Origin: Sitta carolinensis
Lineage: Eukaryota > Chordata > Aves > Passeriformes > Sittidae
Direction: 5' to 3'
Length of the DNA: 64,000 nucleotides
Assembly: GCA_032173965.1 (NCBI GenBank)
Contig: CM063288.1
Location: 26,072,001-26,136,000 of the forward strand
The position numbers and the translations under genes are program-made. Below are positions 35,443 through 49,380 of this stretch, piece by piece (the first letter of the stretch is position 1; every line of letters begins with the position of its first letter). The notes beneath the pieces were generated by a model. That model was given only the letters and a program-made list of their open reading frames with translations, had not been told where the DNA came from and did no database searches.

Positions 35443-38400
35443 GATAAGATACAACCTTGCAGTCATCATTTTTCCAAAGCATATCCTATTGTCATTTTGT
35501 CTGTATTATTAGTTGATAAATCTTAGTTCCTGTGTTCGTTGTTCACAGATTATTACCAACTGCTGTAACTAAATCTGCCTAACTCCTGCAGGTTCCCCAG
35601 AGCATTGTCTTTCCAGACCAACCACTCATTTACAGTAAGATCCGTCTGTTGCTGGGCGCTGGAGCAGGTGTCACTAATTAGCACCTCTCCCCACAGAAGC
35701 TGCATTCCCTAAACTTCTGTTTAGTTTAGGATGTGACTTGTAAATCTTTATATTTGTATTTGTATATTCTGTCTTTGGAATTGTAAGAAACCCAACAAGT
35801 CCATCTGGCCCGTGCCTGTGAGGTATCTTTAAGCAAGTGACGTTTGACCACAAATGTTCTGTAGCCATTTGCTGGCTAGCAGCAGTGAAAGTCCCCGGTG
35901 CCACCAGCAGCAGATGGTAGTGCTCTCTGGGAAACGATGCCCAGATGTTGGCCTTGCCAAAGCCAACCCAAGCCTGGATTGCCACCAAACACTTTCCAAA
36001 CCTAACCCATGACTACACTGGTAGAAGAGTGCTGCTGGTCAGGGCTTCTTCTCTGGATTGAGACATTGCACAGCTCCTACGCCTAGAGCCAGAGAGGAAG
36101 CAAGCTGTTTTTGCTGATTGTGGGTATCTTTTGATAGAAATGTTTTTCCCTAAAAGATACAAGCGGGTGTGTCCTAAAGTTAATTAGCAGGCTTCTGTGG
36201 AATGACTCAGTCCCTCACTAGCTCTTCTTGTTGTAATAACATCCATCAGGCATGGGAAGATACCCCTGAACATGGCACTGAGGCAAGAGGATATGGGGGA
36301 TTTTACCTCCAGCATTTCCAGCATTCAAGAATCATAGAAGTGGAGAGAAAGCCTTTGCCAGAAAAAAACACCCCAAACATATATTTGGCAATAATGGTTT
36401 CCTAAAAGAACATCTGTTGATTACGCCTGGGAGTACAGCTCCTTGGATCAGTCAGCAATGGCTCCCCCTCTTTGCACAGGGAAACCACAAATGAACATTG
36501 TGTGGAAGCAGCACCTTGCCCCCACTACCACTGCAGAACAGGTGTCCTGCAAGGAGTGCTCACACCCTCTCTTAGGAACTATCATTGCACAAGCAAGGCA
36601 CAATCACTAAAAGGCCAAAGTTGCAGCAAATTGGTGTTTAAAATTTTGCATGGGTTCTATATTTCACATACCCTTACGGTTTGCTGACTTGTCTGTGTAT
36701 CTGTTAAGCTTGTACAAGAGTGACATGTATAGCAGACAAAAATCGCTGCAGAGACCATGCATTTTATCAACTGTGTTTTGCAAAGGAAAACTTCAAAGAA
36801 AAATGTAGTGTGGATGTCTCTGCTGAAACTCCCCTTACTTCAGGAATCCTGGCTTTCTCCTGCATTCCATTGCTGTCTTCTCTGGCCATTGACAGTTTTA
36901 CTTTATGATGAAGTATGGAAAGAGCTGCATTCTGGTCTCTTGCATATTAGTGGAAGCACAGCATTTTCCTCCTGAAACTTTAGTAGGACTTTAGATTCAC
37001 TCACATAAACACATGCAAAATAAAAAGTTGGCATGAAAAACTAGAAAATTCATCTATTCATTGTCATTTCTCCCAGTGATTTTACCAAGATCCATGTTCC
37101 TTCCCTTTCTTTCTCATTTAAACACCTGTATTGTGCCTGCTTTATTATATAATCAGTAGTGTGAAGGTTTAATTACTTTTGGTCATCCAGGTTATTGAAA
37201 AAAACAAGGGCATCCCAGTTATAAGTAACAGTGTTCTATACAATCCTTGTTAACATTTTGTCTGTAGTACAAAAATAAAGATTGATAAAAGGACCATCAG
37301 TGATCTCATTCGATTTCACACAAGGAGCTCCTCTCTCTGCTAATTTTTCCTCCATGCTATGCTAATTTGATACAGTCCTCAGGCTCTAACAAGTTAGCAA
37401 CACTGCCCTCATTAAGGAAAGTGAACATATCACAAGGGCACTATATTATTAAATGAATGTGTGTAGCCTTATTTCTTAGAGCATCACATGACAAAAGAGC
37501 AAAAACTTACAGCTTTGAGATGACAGTAGAAAACACCTCTGGCACCTCACCTTCTGGGGAAACGTTTGCAATTGAAGTTGTTACTTCCTGATAAGATGCT
37601 TACGTTCCAAATAACATTCTTTCATGAAGGTACTATTCCAAGTGAAAAACTCTCAGACTTAAATATCTTATACTGCATATGAAAATTGGGAGAGTCTTAA
37701 CCAGAACAAACCTGCTCAGAAACACAGAATGTTCCCAGTGTGTTCCAGACAATTTTCCAAACATAGTCTGGGGCCTACTTCAGACAGAAATGTCAGGCTC
37801 TGATTAAAAATCAAAGTATCCTGAGCTGGTTTTGGGCTCCCTTTAGTCAACAGGCTGTAGGTACACGTGATCTGGATAAGCTTTATCTCATTGCCCGTGC
37901 CTTCTTTTGGCTTCATCTAGGGCTGGGTTTCCTTGACTGGGAATGTCTGGGATGTCCAGTTGTATCATACACAAAAACAGCAGCTGAACCCATTGCTTTA
38001 TTGAGACATGCTGTTCTAACAATTTCCTTCCTTGTAAATGGCTGGCCAAGGCTGCTTTAGTTTTATCACCACTAAGCTGAGAGGGGACAAATAATAAGAC
38101 AAAGTTACCACGGGTTATGATCGGGCATCACAATTAGTAAACTGGGGTACTCTTAATGAAGGTCTTGTCTAGAATGCATTTTATATTTCTTGTATCTGTC
38201 TTCCAACAAATCTGTTTGATACTTGTTGGTATAAAATATAAAGGAATAATTTGATAACAACCTGTCATCACTTGCTCCTGCCTGCCAAATCACATGGGGT
38301 CTGTTTATGTGCATGGTAGGCATTCACAAAACCCACTGCTTTTCTGCAAGCTGGCAAACAATACAAGTGCACTCTTCAGAAATGGCAAGCAGAAAGGTGA

Positions 38401-41400
38401 GTGCAATGTCACCATCACACCTTTTCATTCACCTCAGTACTCTGACCTAAGTCACATCCCATCACAGCTGCAGTATGTTGTGAGGGAATGCCTCAAAATG
38501 AAGACAACATAATTTAGGGAGAGGTGATTAAGATTGCATAGTATCAACTGCAATGGAAAATCCCTAGAGGAGGGATAGCATTTGTGAAAATGTTGGATAT
38601 TTATTGTGCTGACAAAGATGTAAGTACACTGTCTTTAGCAGTGGGAGTGAGGAAACGGATAGGTCACAGATGGACTGATCATGCCATTTTCCTAGTTTTA
38701 GCTTCTGCTGCATAAGTGTCTAGAAAAGCCAGCCCTTGTTTTTAAATGCAAACTCTTCCTGTTTTCAAACACCCATACAGATTTACCTGGCAGAGTTCTG
38801 AGGAGGAAAAAGATTACTGATGAATGTTACTTATCTCTGATTAGTGCGGCACAGGGCGGAAGAAGGATGACATTAATGAGGGAGATACTGAGCACAAGCA
38901 ATAACCAGACAGCAAGGAACACACAAGTAGGCAACACACTCCATGATAATTAGGTGTAAAAAGTCTATTTGCCAGAGACACATAACAAAAGTTCCCATCC
39001 TGAGACTGCAGTGCAGGCCTTTATGTCATTCACTGCTTGTGTCAGGGCAGGTCAATCAACTGACTGCAGCAAGAATTCCCCATCCACTGCCATCATCTAA
39101 CACACAAAAAAGTATGTTTTTGTTTTATGTCTGTTCCTAGTTTCTAAACACAAAGAGAAATGCATGAATCTATGAAAAGGCCACTTTACTCCAAATTTTA
39201 TCTTCTCTCCTCCACCACTGTTTCTGCAAAGCCTTTAGATTCGCTTCTTGGGATTTTTTCCCCCTAAACTACCCAGTAAAAAACAAATGAAAGAGATTTT
39301 TTTACTCTGGTTTTGTGAGGGTTTATGCATTATCTTCCACTTGAAAAATGAATCTTCACTTGGATTAACAATGTCCCTTGTGGTTGACCACTTGCGATAC
39401 TGGAATTGCTTGTGAATTCATTGCTGTTTGCTTCACCAGTTACCTGTGACTTTGGTCTGAACCAATCATGGTATGATTGTGAAAATGCTTAAAGGGATCA
39501 TTATCTAGCTGTAGAAATCTGGGAAAGCCAGTTCAGTGTCAAACAGTTGACTAGGAAATATTATAAAAGGGTCATACACATGGATAACAAACCATCCCAC
39601 ACCAGAAGAATATAATTCTATTGAGGACATGATTGCACAAGACTGCACAGCCAAAATGCATTACTTGGCATTGCTCCCATCTCAGAGACCGGTATTAAGC
39701 TACTTGTGTATGGACAAATCTATCCTGATGCATTTCATCTGCTATCCAGAAAATCCCATTCCTTTCAGAAACTTAGTGTCTTAAATACCCAAAATATTAT
39801 CCAAGGATATTCTTAGCATCCAAGCAACTGGGAATCAATACCAGTCTTGAAGAAAAAGATGAAGAATAAAGTTTAATAGCAGTTGTTCATGGTAAGCAAT
39901 CTAAACCATTTTTTCATATAATTTGGAGTGCCAAATTTAAAGGATTCTTGAACGCTAAGGCCATCTCCATCATGATGATCCTGTGTCTTATTGAGTAGGA
40001 CCAGAGTATTACTCACTTTTTGTGACCCTGAGTCATCAAGGACATGCTGGGCAAACAGCCAAGGTAATACAAGCTCCCTAACAATAATCCATACTTAGAG
40101 TTAACAGGATGGCTACTACATGATGGCTATGCCAGATGGAGGAAGGCTAGACCTTCCAGCTCTGGTAACTGCTTGACTTCGTATTTTTCTTAGTGCATAA
40201 GAAAAGTTATAAAACAAAGCATATATCTTGCAAGTGAGAAACAAGTCATGCAAGGTAATCAGCAAAGAAATGGGAAGAAGTAGCAGAATGATGAGGTGGA
40301 GAAGCAGTGAATCCCAAAGCAGTTTGGACACATTTTTTCAGGGAAAAAAGTCAGTAAAATCCTTATGGCTTCATCTGCACATAAGACTGTCATTGTGTGT
40401 GCCAGCAGAACAGATCAAGAGATTGATAGGAGTCCTGTTCTATTTAAAGGACATGGAAATGTGTGGAATCAAAGAAGTTAGAAATGGAAAATGGAATACT
40501 ATCTACCTCCTAGGATTGCTCTCTGGGGTGCATTCCTGGGTATGGTTGTCTACTTGAGTCAATAAGTCTCAAGCTTTCCTCTTCTGTTCTCCTTCAAACT
40601 GTGGACTTGTACGTTTGCCCTTCAGGTTTCAGCCTTTTCCAATGTGTATGACTCCACTCAGCAGATACAGTTTCCATATATACATTTGTTTCATTCAGCA
40701 AAGATTATTTGTCTTAGTTACTTCTGTGGATCTCATGGACTTCCAGAGATCCAAGACAGCCACTGGCTTCACCTATTGATTGTCTTGTGACACACAGTGT
40801 CCCATGGATTAAAAAAGAGTAAGTTCCAGAAACTGTCACTTCCATTAGACTGTATGGATAAGGTGGATCATGAAGGTTTTTTCATTAGTAATATATAGGC
40901 TTTGTCCAGGCTAATAGCAATCTGATATTTATCTACTGTATGCTTTCGTTATAATATCAGCAGAAGATTGAGTTCTTCAAGAATCTGCCAAGGAAAATCA
41001 GGAACTCACTTGAGTTCTCTAACTAAGCTAACTGTTGAGACAATGCTTGTTCTAACCCTACACCTACTGGTGTAGGATCACTCAAATTGGGCAGTCTGGT
41101 CAGTCCCACTGATGCTATTCTTCAGTCCAAGTGAAGGTCTTCTTAGAGGATCTATGTTGGTGCAAAAGTGACCAGAAAAGAACAAGTTATTTATTTTCTG
41201 AATCAGCTAACATGGTGCTTTCCTACGCTGTAAACTTTCAGGGATAGACACTTTTTATTTTATCCCCCTGTACATCAAATACAACATCTACTGCAGAACT
41301 ATTTTTGGGTTCTGTTTGAATAGCAAAAATATTTTTTTACAGGACTTCAGTACCTCCAGTGAGGCCAACACAGTGAAGGCCATATGACTACTGGAAATGT

Positions 41401-44165
41401 TGCTCTTAGTAGAAAGTGAGACTACTCAACAAAGCACATGTGAATGGAAGGGAAACATGTACATAAGGTACCTGGAAAGATGGACCACAAAACACAAAAT
41501 GGGCCCTACTCAGAGCCCTGTATTCAAATTGAGACACAGAGCTTTAAAATGAAAAAGGGTTTAAAAGGAAAAGAAATTGTTTTCAAGCTCAGGTCTACTC
41601 TGACAATACATAGCATCCTAGAGATAATCAATATTTTCTGCCAATTCCATTTCTTCCACAAAGTATTTTTAGCAATGTAGTGCAAATTTCTCATTCTGCT
41701 TTTCTAAAGAAAAAAACATGAAAACCATTTGATAGAATAACTAATAGGTATTCCAGTAAAATACACCCTACTTAAAGGTCATTTTTTTTTGAGAGAGACC
41801 TTAGATTTCTATATGCCCTCAGCGCAGCAGGTTTTACTTAAAGGACTAAACCTAAACATTGACATGGTGTCATAGCATTCTTTGAAATTACTGCCCTCCA
41901 CCGCTTTCTCAGCTTAAAACACACAAATACTTGAGAGAAACCTACGAGGAGCATTACTGTGATGCTGTGTCAGGAGGAGGCTGCAGTGAGCTGGTGAGGA
42001 GTTTTGACCCCACAGAAAGCTGTGGTGTCTCAGAGGGCTCTTCACTAAAGAACAACAGTATTTTCTATCCCAAGAGTGGAAACAGAAGCTGCTTAAGGAG
42101 AAATCATCCTCTTTGCTGAGTACTCATTTTTCCTAGATGAAAAGGAAGAGAATTTGTAAAACACAATGTATCTCCAAGCTGTAAATATTGTAAATAAATA
42201 TTGTTTAATATTTTCAAGAAGAAAGGATAGCTAAATATAATTTAAAAGGCAATGTTAAACTTACTGTACTGACTATTCCAAATTTAGGCTTGAAATTAAT
42301 CCAGCACACCAACAGAGTCTAAGAAATTTCTAAGGTTTCTGTCACCATGGTAGTTAAGTGGCAATGGGCTTAATCCTGCACTCATTGAGTCCATAGTCAG
42401 ACTTCTCCTAGCCTCAGCAATGCTGGATCTGACCCTGTAAATTCTAACATACTTTAGTCCACAGCTTGATTTCTAAAACCTTTTTTACCCACTTTCCCAC
42501 GGCAAATGGGGTAGGGAATTCTGTGGAAATCATTCACTTGAAAGATGTCCAGGGGAGATTTCTTTCATTCAGCAACAAATCCCTGACTGATTAAAAGAAC
42601 TACGTTGACAGCCCTACAGGAAGCCATGCCATCCACTCCTTGGGCAGCAGGCACTTTTGGCAACATGTGCCAATTTAGAGGACAGGGAACAGTAAGGGAG
42701 GGAATCAGGAGTCAGACAAGGTCCCTAGAAACTTCCAAGCTGTTTTAAAAAAGGAGGGAATTGTTGCCGTGGTTAATGTAATTCCCAGTCTCTCACAGCC
42801 TACTAGACAAATCAACCATTATACTAAAACATTTATATTGTCCTTAGTGGATGATGATAAAATGTAATGATTAGATAATATGCAGGAGTACACATAATAA
42901 CTCCTTAACAAAATCACCAGGTCTGTGGTATAAAAATGCCTCTAAAAGCCCAGGGCCATAGACATAAACACTTAGACTCTAATCACCTTCTGGTTTTATC
43001 CTCTTTTCCTCAAGAAATAAGGCCTGAGAGATCATACTGTCTATCTCAGCCTCTCCTTAATAACTCGTGAACCAGCTGGCTGCCTTCAGCCAAACTGGCA
43101 ATGTGAAAAAGGTCACAAAAGCAAGAAGTTCTTGCAAGCTCCATGAGAAAAGGGGGCTGCATGAAACACAAACTTCATGTTTGTGCCTTTAAGAGAAAAA
43201 GGGGTGCACATTGAGGTCAGTAATTAGGACTTGTTTGAAAAGAGCTGGGGAGCTCTTCAATAGAAGAGCAGAGGAAATTGCGGGTGCCTTTTGGCACACT
43301 TATGATGGAAATTGAAGAGAAGCGGGTTACAGACTGTGTGTGGGCAGGGACACAATTTCTGAGAAAACTAGACTTCATTAATTCTGCTGCTTGGTTGTAT
43401 TATTGTTTTCTGTAAAAATTATGAGGATTATTAGACATAGCTGGTAATTGCATTACCGACATGAAAAGGTCTTAACAAAACCACAAGAGGACGATGAGAA
43501 AAGAAGCTCCAATACTGAGAAACCATGCAAAATGTCATACAGAAGAGCCAAGATCAACATATAACTTACACTGCATGTTGACTAAAGTAATGTATGTGCT
43601 GAAAGCCCTCAAAAATAGGAAAGACCCTGCAGGGTACTTAGAGTAAGTGTGGCACCTTCATAAATTGGTGTATGTTTTTGGACATACCTGAGTTCAGCCA
43701 AAGGTTGTCCTGAGAATTCTTTGATCCCTTGGGAAGTTGGACAAGCTGAAAGACCTTATGCATTGCACTGTGGCTTCCTGTGGAAGTGTTAACTCAGAGC
43801 TGACCATTGCATGCTCTGAAACACACTTTAACAAGTTTCAGTTTTGTAGGAATATGCTTAGAACATCAGGATAAATGCTTAGAGACAAAGCAAGCGTCAG
43901 CCCTAAGAAACCACATCCTACAGACAGATCTGAGATGAGGCCTGTGAGAAATGAGGAAGCTATAAGCTGTGCAGGAACTGCCCTTATGGAAGTGTCTGAA
44001 GAGTCAGATTCTGGTCCCATTTGTGGCTTGAAAAGAAAGAGCAAGCCTGTAGAAACGATGGGCTCTTTGCCAATCTAAAGGCAATCTGGGAATAAAATCC
44101 GGTTTCTACAAATTTAGCTCCTGCTGAAAAGACTGTCTCACTCTTCAATTGTTAAACTACTTTGC

Positions 44166-44185
44166 TTTGCTTTTTAAAAAGCAAA
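44166..44185. repeat. Perfect 20-base palindrome
   Basis: TTTGCTTTTTAAAAAGCAAA is its own reverse complement, with no spacer. Confidence 0.9.
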
Positions 44186-44818
44186 CAGAAGGCAAGGCAA
44201 GGAGGGAATTTTGCTCTACGGTAAGGAAGAACTGTTAAACACATACCCGATATCTTCATCAGATGACAGCATGATAATTTGAACAACTTTTTCTGTGTGT
44301 AAGTGTCACAAGGCTCAAGGGGATTACTAATTCCCTTTCCTACAATGACTCAGGAGAGGATTTCCCTAAGTTTTGTTATTAGCCTAGTTGCTATTTTTCC
44401 TCCTAGCCATTTTGTTGCTTAGGAGATTTCTAGTCATGAAAAAACTCCACAAAGAAAACAAAATTTAAAACAAAAAACCAAAAAGCCCAAAACAAAACAG
44501 CAAGGCTCAGTCCTGCCACTGCTGTCCCAAGTTACAGAATGCTGAATGCTCTTGCATCCTGAGATCTGACTGCACAAAAGGAGCATGCTGTACTAGTATA
44601 AATAGTTGCCAAAGAAGCAATTTTTCAGGCACAGACACGGTTTGCTTTCCAAAAGCCAGGTAGTATAGATTTATTTTTTATCTCTTTGAAGCAGTAACAG
44701 AAGTTTCTCCAGCTGAATCATGTAACTGGGCAATGACTTCCGTAGCAGAGAGTTGGTTGGAAGACAGTCATAAACAAGAGCAGCATTTTCCCTGTCAATA
44801 CATTAGGACTGTGCAGTT

Positions 44819-44843
44819 AGTAAGTATAATAATTATACTTACT
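44819..44843. repeat. Inverted repeat, 11-base arms, 3-base spacer
   Basis: AGTAAGTATAA and TTATACTTACT flank TAA, forming a perfect AT-rich hairpin. Confidence 0.9.
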
Positions 44844-47800
44844 TCCCCATGTAAATATAAGAACAAATTCCTTTCCTGGGGAGGTTGTTCAGTACACATT
44901 CTAGTTCAGTAGGATTATGAAGCCCCACAATAACTTTTCTGTCATCTTCTCATCAGGAGATCTCAACCTGCTTTCTAAGACTGGTCATCATAATTTCCTC
45001 TCTTGCCCTTATATTTTTTATTCTCCCTTTCCACCTTTCACTTTATAGAAGGTGAAACTGCAGCCAAGAGCTCTGGTCAACAGTAAGAGATGTTGAAAAT
45101 TCCTGGATTTTGGTCCAGTCTTCTAATGACTAGAGCCATGACTATCACTCCAAAGAGAAACCACTCTGTAAAATGTTGTACAACACTTCAGGCATGGTAA
45201 AAAATGAATCCTGCATTACAAGCCCTGTCTTTTGTTATTTTTGCATTTTTTAAAAGGACCAAATACGTAATATCTTGATAATGGGTTGAAGCTCTTTAGA
45301 TTTAAAATCTCTTGAAAATTCTGATTCTAATTTTAGGTTTAAGAAATTAACGTCAGGCTCCTGTTCTTGACATGCTGAAAGTGTGGGTTTCTGGCACATG
45401 CATTTAAAAAAGGATGTATTATAAATTGGCTTCCTAGGGCCTGAGGACTTGGAAAAAGACTTATTAACTGTTATGCAGCATTAGGACGCAGAACATGTTC
45501 AAAAACTTCTGCTGTACAAGATGACTCATAAGGTTATACCACCGATTTTGCTAGTAACACCAAAGGAAAATTATGTCCTAGATCAAAAACACTCAGATGT
45601 TGTGAACTTGTTCCTAGGGACGGCATATGACACATTTTACCATGATTATTTCCTTAGCTGAATGAAGTGACTGAGAAAGCAGATAATATCAGCATATCCA
45701 ATGCAAGCAGCAGGCAATGAGGGGATAAGTTTTTATGTCTTGATCCTGCTTTTATTTGTAGAGGCTGACACATCTCTCTTGGACTTCAGGAAAGTAGGAC
45801 TAACATCAATATAGCTGTTCTTAATTTCCTGCTTTCTTTACCAATGCATTCTTCCTCTCTGTAGCTCCCTGTGACTTGTCTCTTTAGATTCCCTCTCTGG
45901 GAAGCTTGTTCATGTCTTCCTAGCTGTTTGCCTAAGCCAGTGTAGCTCTTCTCCTTTATATAACATTTGCCTATGATCCAGAGGTATCTTTGGAAGAACT
46001 GGCACTTTCAATGATCTATCTGAAGCATGGACACAATGATAAGACTCTTAGTGCCCTTTCAAAATTACTGTCCCCCCATTGGCAGGGGCAAGGACATAGA
46101 TGGGTTGTATGTGAACCAAAATATATGATCAAGAAAGAGCAAAGAGACCAAAGCACTTTCCCAAAAGAAGAAAGCAGATGAGATTACATTCAAAATATAT
46201 TTCATTGTGGAGTGACAACCTATGGTGGAAGACACAAGGTCATGACCAGCCCACTCTCCCTTTACTATTAAGTTGGGAGAATTTATGTATTAATTTCTAT
46301 TTCTGTAGCTCTTATGACCAATACCAAGAGGTCAGGGCCATGATATAAAAGGTATAATGACATTTAAAACAAAGACAGTTCCTTTTCCCCATAGATAGCA
46401 CATACCTTGCAACCTAGACAGTATGCAGCACAAGGAGAGTGACACACTGCAAATGGGAGACATATGGGGGGCAAAGCAAGAGCCAAGCCAGGGACACTGA
46501 AGCAGGCTTGTTGCGCAGTCACAGGTAGAGGCAAACATCCCGATTGATGTCTGCTGCAAGCTAACTGGGTCATGCTGGCTGAGGGTGTGAAGTAGATTTC
46601 ATTTTCATTGCCATCCTGCCTTGCTACAGGCAGCAGGAATAGCACAATGTGACTTCAGGAGCCCACAGATAACTGCCTAGAACTGACAGTACTATCCCCT
46701 TGCCCCATCACTGAAAAGGAATTTTCCTCAAGTATGGTTGCTTTAATTCCCCCCCTCATTTTAACAAAAGCAAGAACTGCTGAGTCAGATTTGTAAGTCA
46801 TGTCTTCTGGCTCCAGCTCCTGGGCTTTGAGCTCTCATCTGTCTGTTACCTCCCTCCGCTGGGAACTGCTTGGCTCAGCTGGGAACACTTCACATCCATT
46901 TTCTTCACTGATTTCCTTTGTAAACCCACTGTGTCTCACTTCTTTAAACAATAAGTTCTTCAGTATCCTCATTGTAGTATGTATGTACAGCGCCAAGCAT
47001 GACATGGCACTATATCCCTCCTTGGAGTGTCCATAATTTACTAAAATCCAAACAGAGCTACAGCAAGGGCAGAAGTAAGAAAAACAACTCCAAGAGGTTA
47101 TGGGAAGCATAAAAGGGGAAAAAAATTAGAGTGTTCCATTACCTTCTGCTGCAAGGAAAGGGGCAGCAGCTGTGGCAAAAGCTACGCCAGCAGCTACCAG
47201 GAATGTTCTTAGTGAGGGCAGGGGAGATTGTAGTTGTGGTTGTTGGTAAACAACAGGCATCTGTGTATCACAACACCATTCCTTTTTTAATTCATTTTAG
47301 CATATCTTTTGACAGCTTCTACCTTTTTGTCCCCCTTTGTTTTAATCAAATAGAAGCAGTTGGAAGTGGGGCCACTTCTGAGTGCCCAATGCTTTGTTTT
47401 GGGAAGCTGGGGAAATACAGTATCACTTCCACCTTGTCTGAAAGGGATAAAAAACATCTTAGACCTTAAATAGGCTATAGTTCTTCCTTGTGGATTGTCA
47501 TCACAGGGCTAAGTCCTGCTTTAGAAATGGAGAAAAACTTATATGAAAAGTGCCTGGAGGTTTTTGAACTGGTTTACAAAAATAGCTGCCTGAAGGAAAT
47601 AAAGAAGAGAAAAAGAAACATGAAAAACAAACTCAACACCAAATAGTTTTTAGTGTATCCATCTATTGCAACTAGTGTGATATTAATAGAACACACACCA
47701 GCAGGGAGTGGGAAAATAAACATGTTTTCACTCACATAAAGGGACTGCCTAAATGACTCATATATGCAAAAATAAATAAATGGCTCCCCATGATAATCTG

Positions 47801-47920
47801 AAACTATATTTTATCCACATAAACAGCTCAGCTTCTTAACTGTAACCTAACATGTTAAATTCACTTGGTTTTATTTGAGGGCATGGACAGATTGAGTGAT
47901 CAATCTCTATTACACTGAGC

Positions 47921-47936
47921 TTTTTTTTTTTTTTTT
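47921..47936 (+). repeat. Poly-T tract (16 bases)
   Basis: An uninterrupted T run. Confidence 0.9.
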
Positions 47937-48806
47937 ATTCCTTCCTTACAATGCCATTTTTCTTCTCACTAGACATTTTAGTTCATTTCCCTGAGCCTTC
48001 TTCAGCTTAATAGCTGCATTTCAGACTTATAGAAAAAAAAAAGCTATCAGACTTAGAGGAGAATGAGTGTAAGTGAATGTTGTGCATGAGAGGGGGAAAT
48101 ACAGCAAATAAAAAGGCTGTAAAAGGGCAATTGTTAGCATTGCATGTGCTGCACTTAGAGGATAGCAGTTATATATTCCAGTTTCATAATGGAGATGTTC
48201 AGGGTCAACCAGGTGCTGGCTTCAGATGCTGTAAAATCAAGAGGCAGAGGGTTTTTTGTCTTGTAGAACTGGCAAACAGGTATTCCCCTAGAGAGATGGA
48301 ATGAGGACACAGCAATTAACTCTCCCGTTCCTGCAATCGGAGTGCTAATCACATCCTTAGCAACTGCATGGTCACTATGGTACCGATAGCATCTTTTGCT
48401 CCAATCCTTTCTGACTCATTCTCCCGGTAACATTGGCGATGGCCAGAGCAGAGGTGACGTGCACTTGCTGACACTGTGCTGAAGGGCTCCATCAATCTCC
48501 GTTCTGCAATACCAGACGCTATTGCCAATGAGGATGAGCTCCAAGGATAGAAAGGAAGCCAGAGAGGGTCCGGAGAATCTGTGCCGTGTGCTTTTCAGAA
48601 ACATTGTGCAAAGGACAAACACAATGCTTCACTACCACCTCTCTGCTCTAATAGTCTTAAATGTGAGGCTAATGAACCTCAGCTTTCAACACCATTGAAC
48701 CCCATTATACTGTAAATACCCTTTGTGTAATATCTTTTTGTGACTCAGATACCAAAAACAATAATGAAGTTATCAGAAAAGAAGGAAAGGAAAAGGCTAC
48801 AATCTT

Positions 48807-48850
48807 AAAAAAAAAAAAAAAAAAAAACAAAAAACCAAACAAAAACCAAA
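48807..48850 (+). repeat. A-rich simple repeat
   Basis: A 21-base A run followed by CAAAA/CCAAA units. Confidence 0.93.
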
Positions 48851-49143
48851 ATAAGAAAAGCCACTTAGATTCATCTTTCCACAGCAAGTATTGGTCCTGG
48901 GAGAAGCAGTGAAAAATTATAAAGGTTGTAATGGAAAAATGCTGATATTGAGACATTTATGGATGCTAACAGAATCAGAAAATAGCATACAGGAAACAGA
49001 CTAAATATCCTTGATGGAGTTGCTTAGAGTGATGTAGTCTAGTTTTCTAGGCCTGAGGTTTCTGAGTTTCTGAACTCATTTTCTTCGTAGTGTTTGTGTT
49101 TGGGAAGACCTTGTTCTCAGAGACTTGACATAAACATCCCAAG

Positions 49144-49380
49144 TGTTATTGTAACAAGAGTGATGTTTTAGAAGATTCTTTTCTGTAGGATGGACTTGTC
49201 TCTATCCATCGGTTTAGACCAGTGGGAAGAAGAGTTCTGGCACTCTTCTAACCAATGAGAGTGGCCTGTTCCAAAAGGTATATAAGAAGGGCAATTTTTT
49301 TAATAAAGTAGAGTCAGATACAGTTTTTATAACGAGGTCTCATGTCATCTGTTCATCACCCACAGCGACACAGTGCTTGC
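49144..49380 (+). mobile_element. Possible solo LTR (endogenous retrovirus-like)
   Basis: A compact promoter-like order is present: CCAATGAGAG (CAAT box, ~49251), TATATAAGAAGG (~49279), then AATAAA about 30 bases on (~49302). This spacing is typical of the U3-R part of an LTR. The segment could begin TGTTATTG at 49144. I found no target-site duplication, no certain 3' CA end and no gag/pol/env nearby, so the call is tentative and the ends are approximate. Confidence 0.35.

Larger units (their letters stand above)
34070..49140. other. Gene-free region downstream of CPO, first 15 kb
   Basis: No exon with family resemblance was found. It holds an A25 run (35418-35442), a poly-T (47921-47936), an A-rich run (48807-48850), two short palindromes and one weak exon-like segment (41913-41993 on the + strand). 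No clear transposon was seen. Confidence 0.6.

Noticed and set aside
36320..36345. GAATCATAGAA resembling the start of an inverted CR1 tail
   Set aside because: The following bases do not continue the CR1 consensus.
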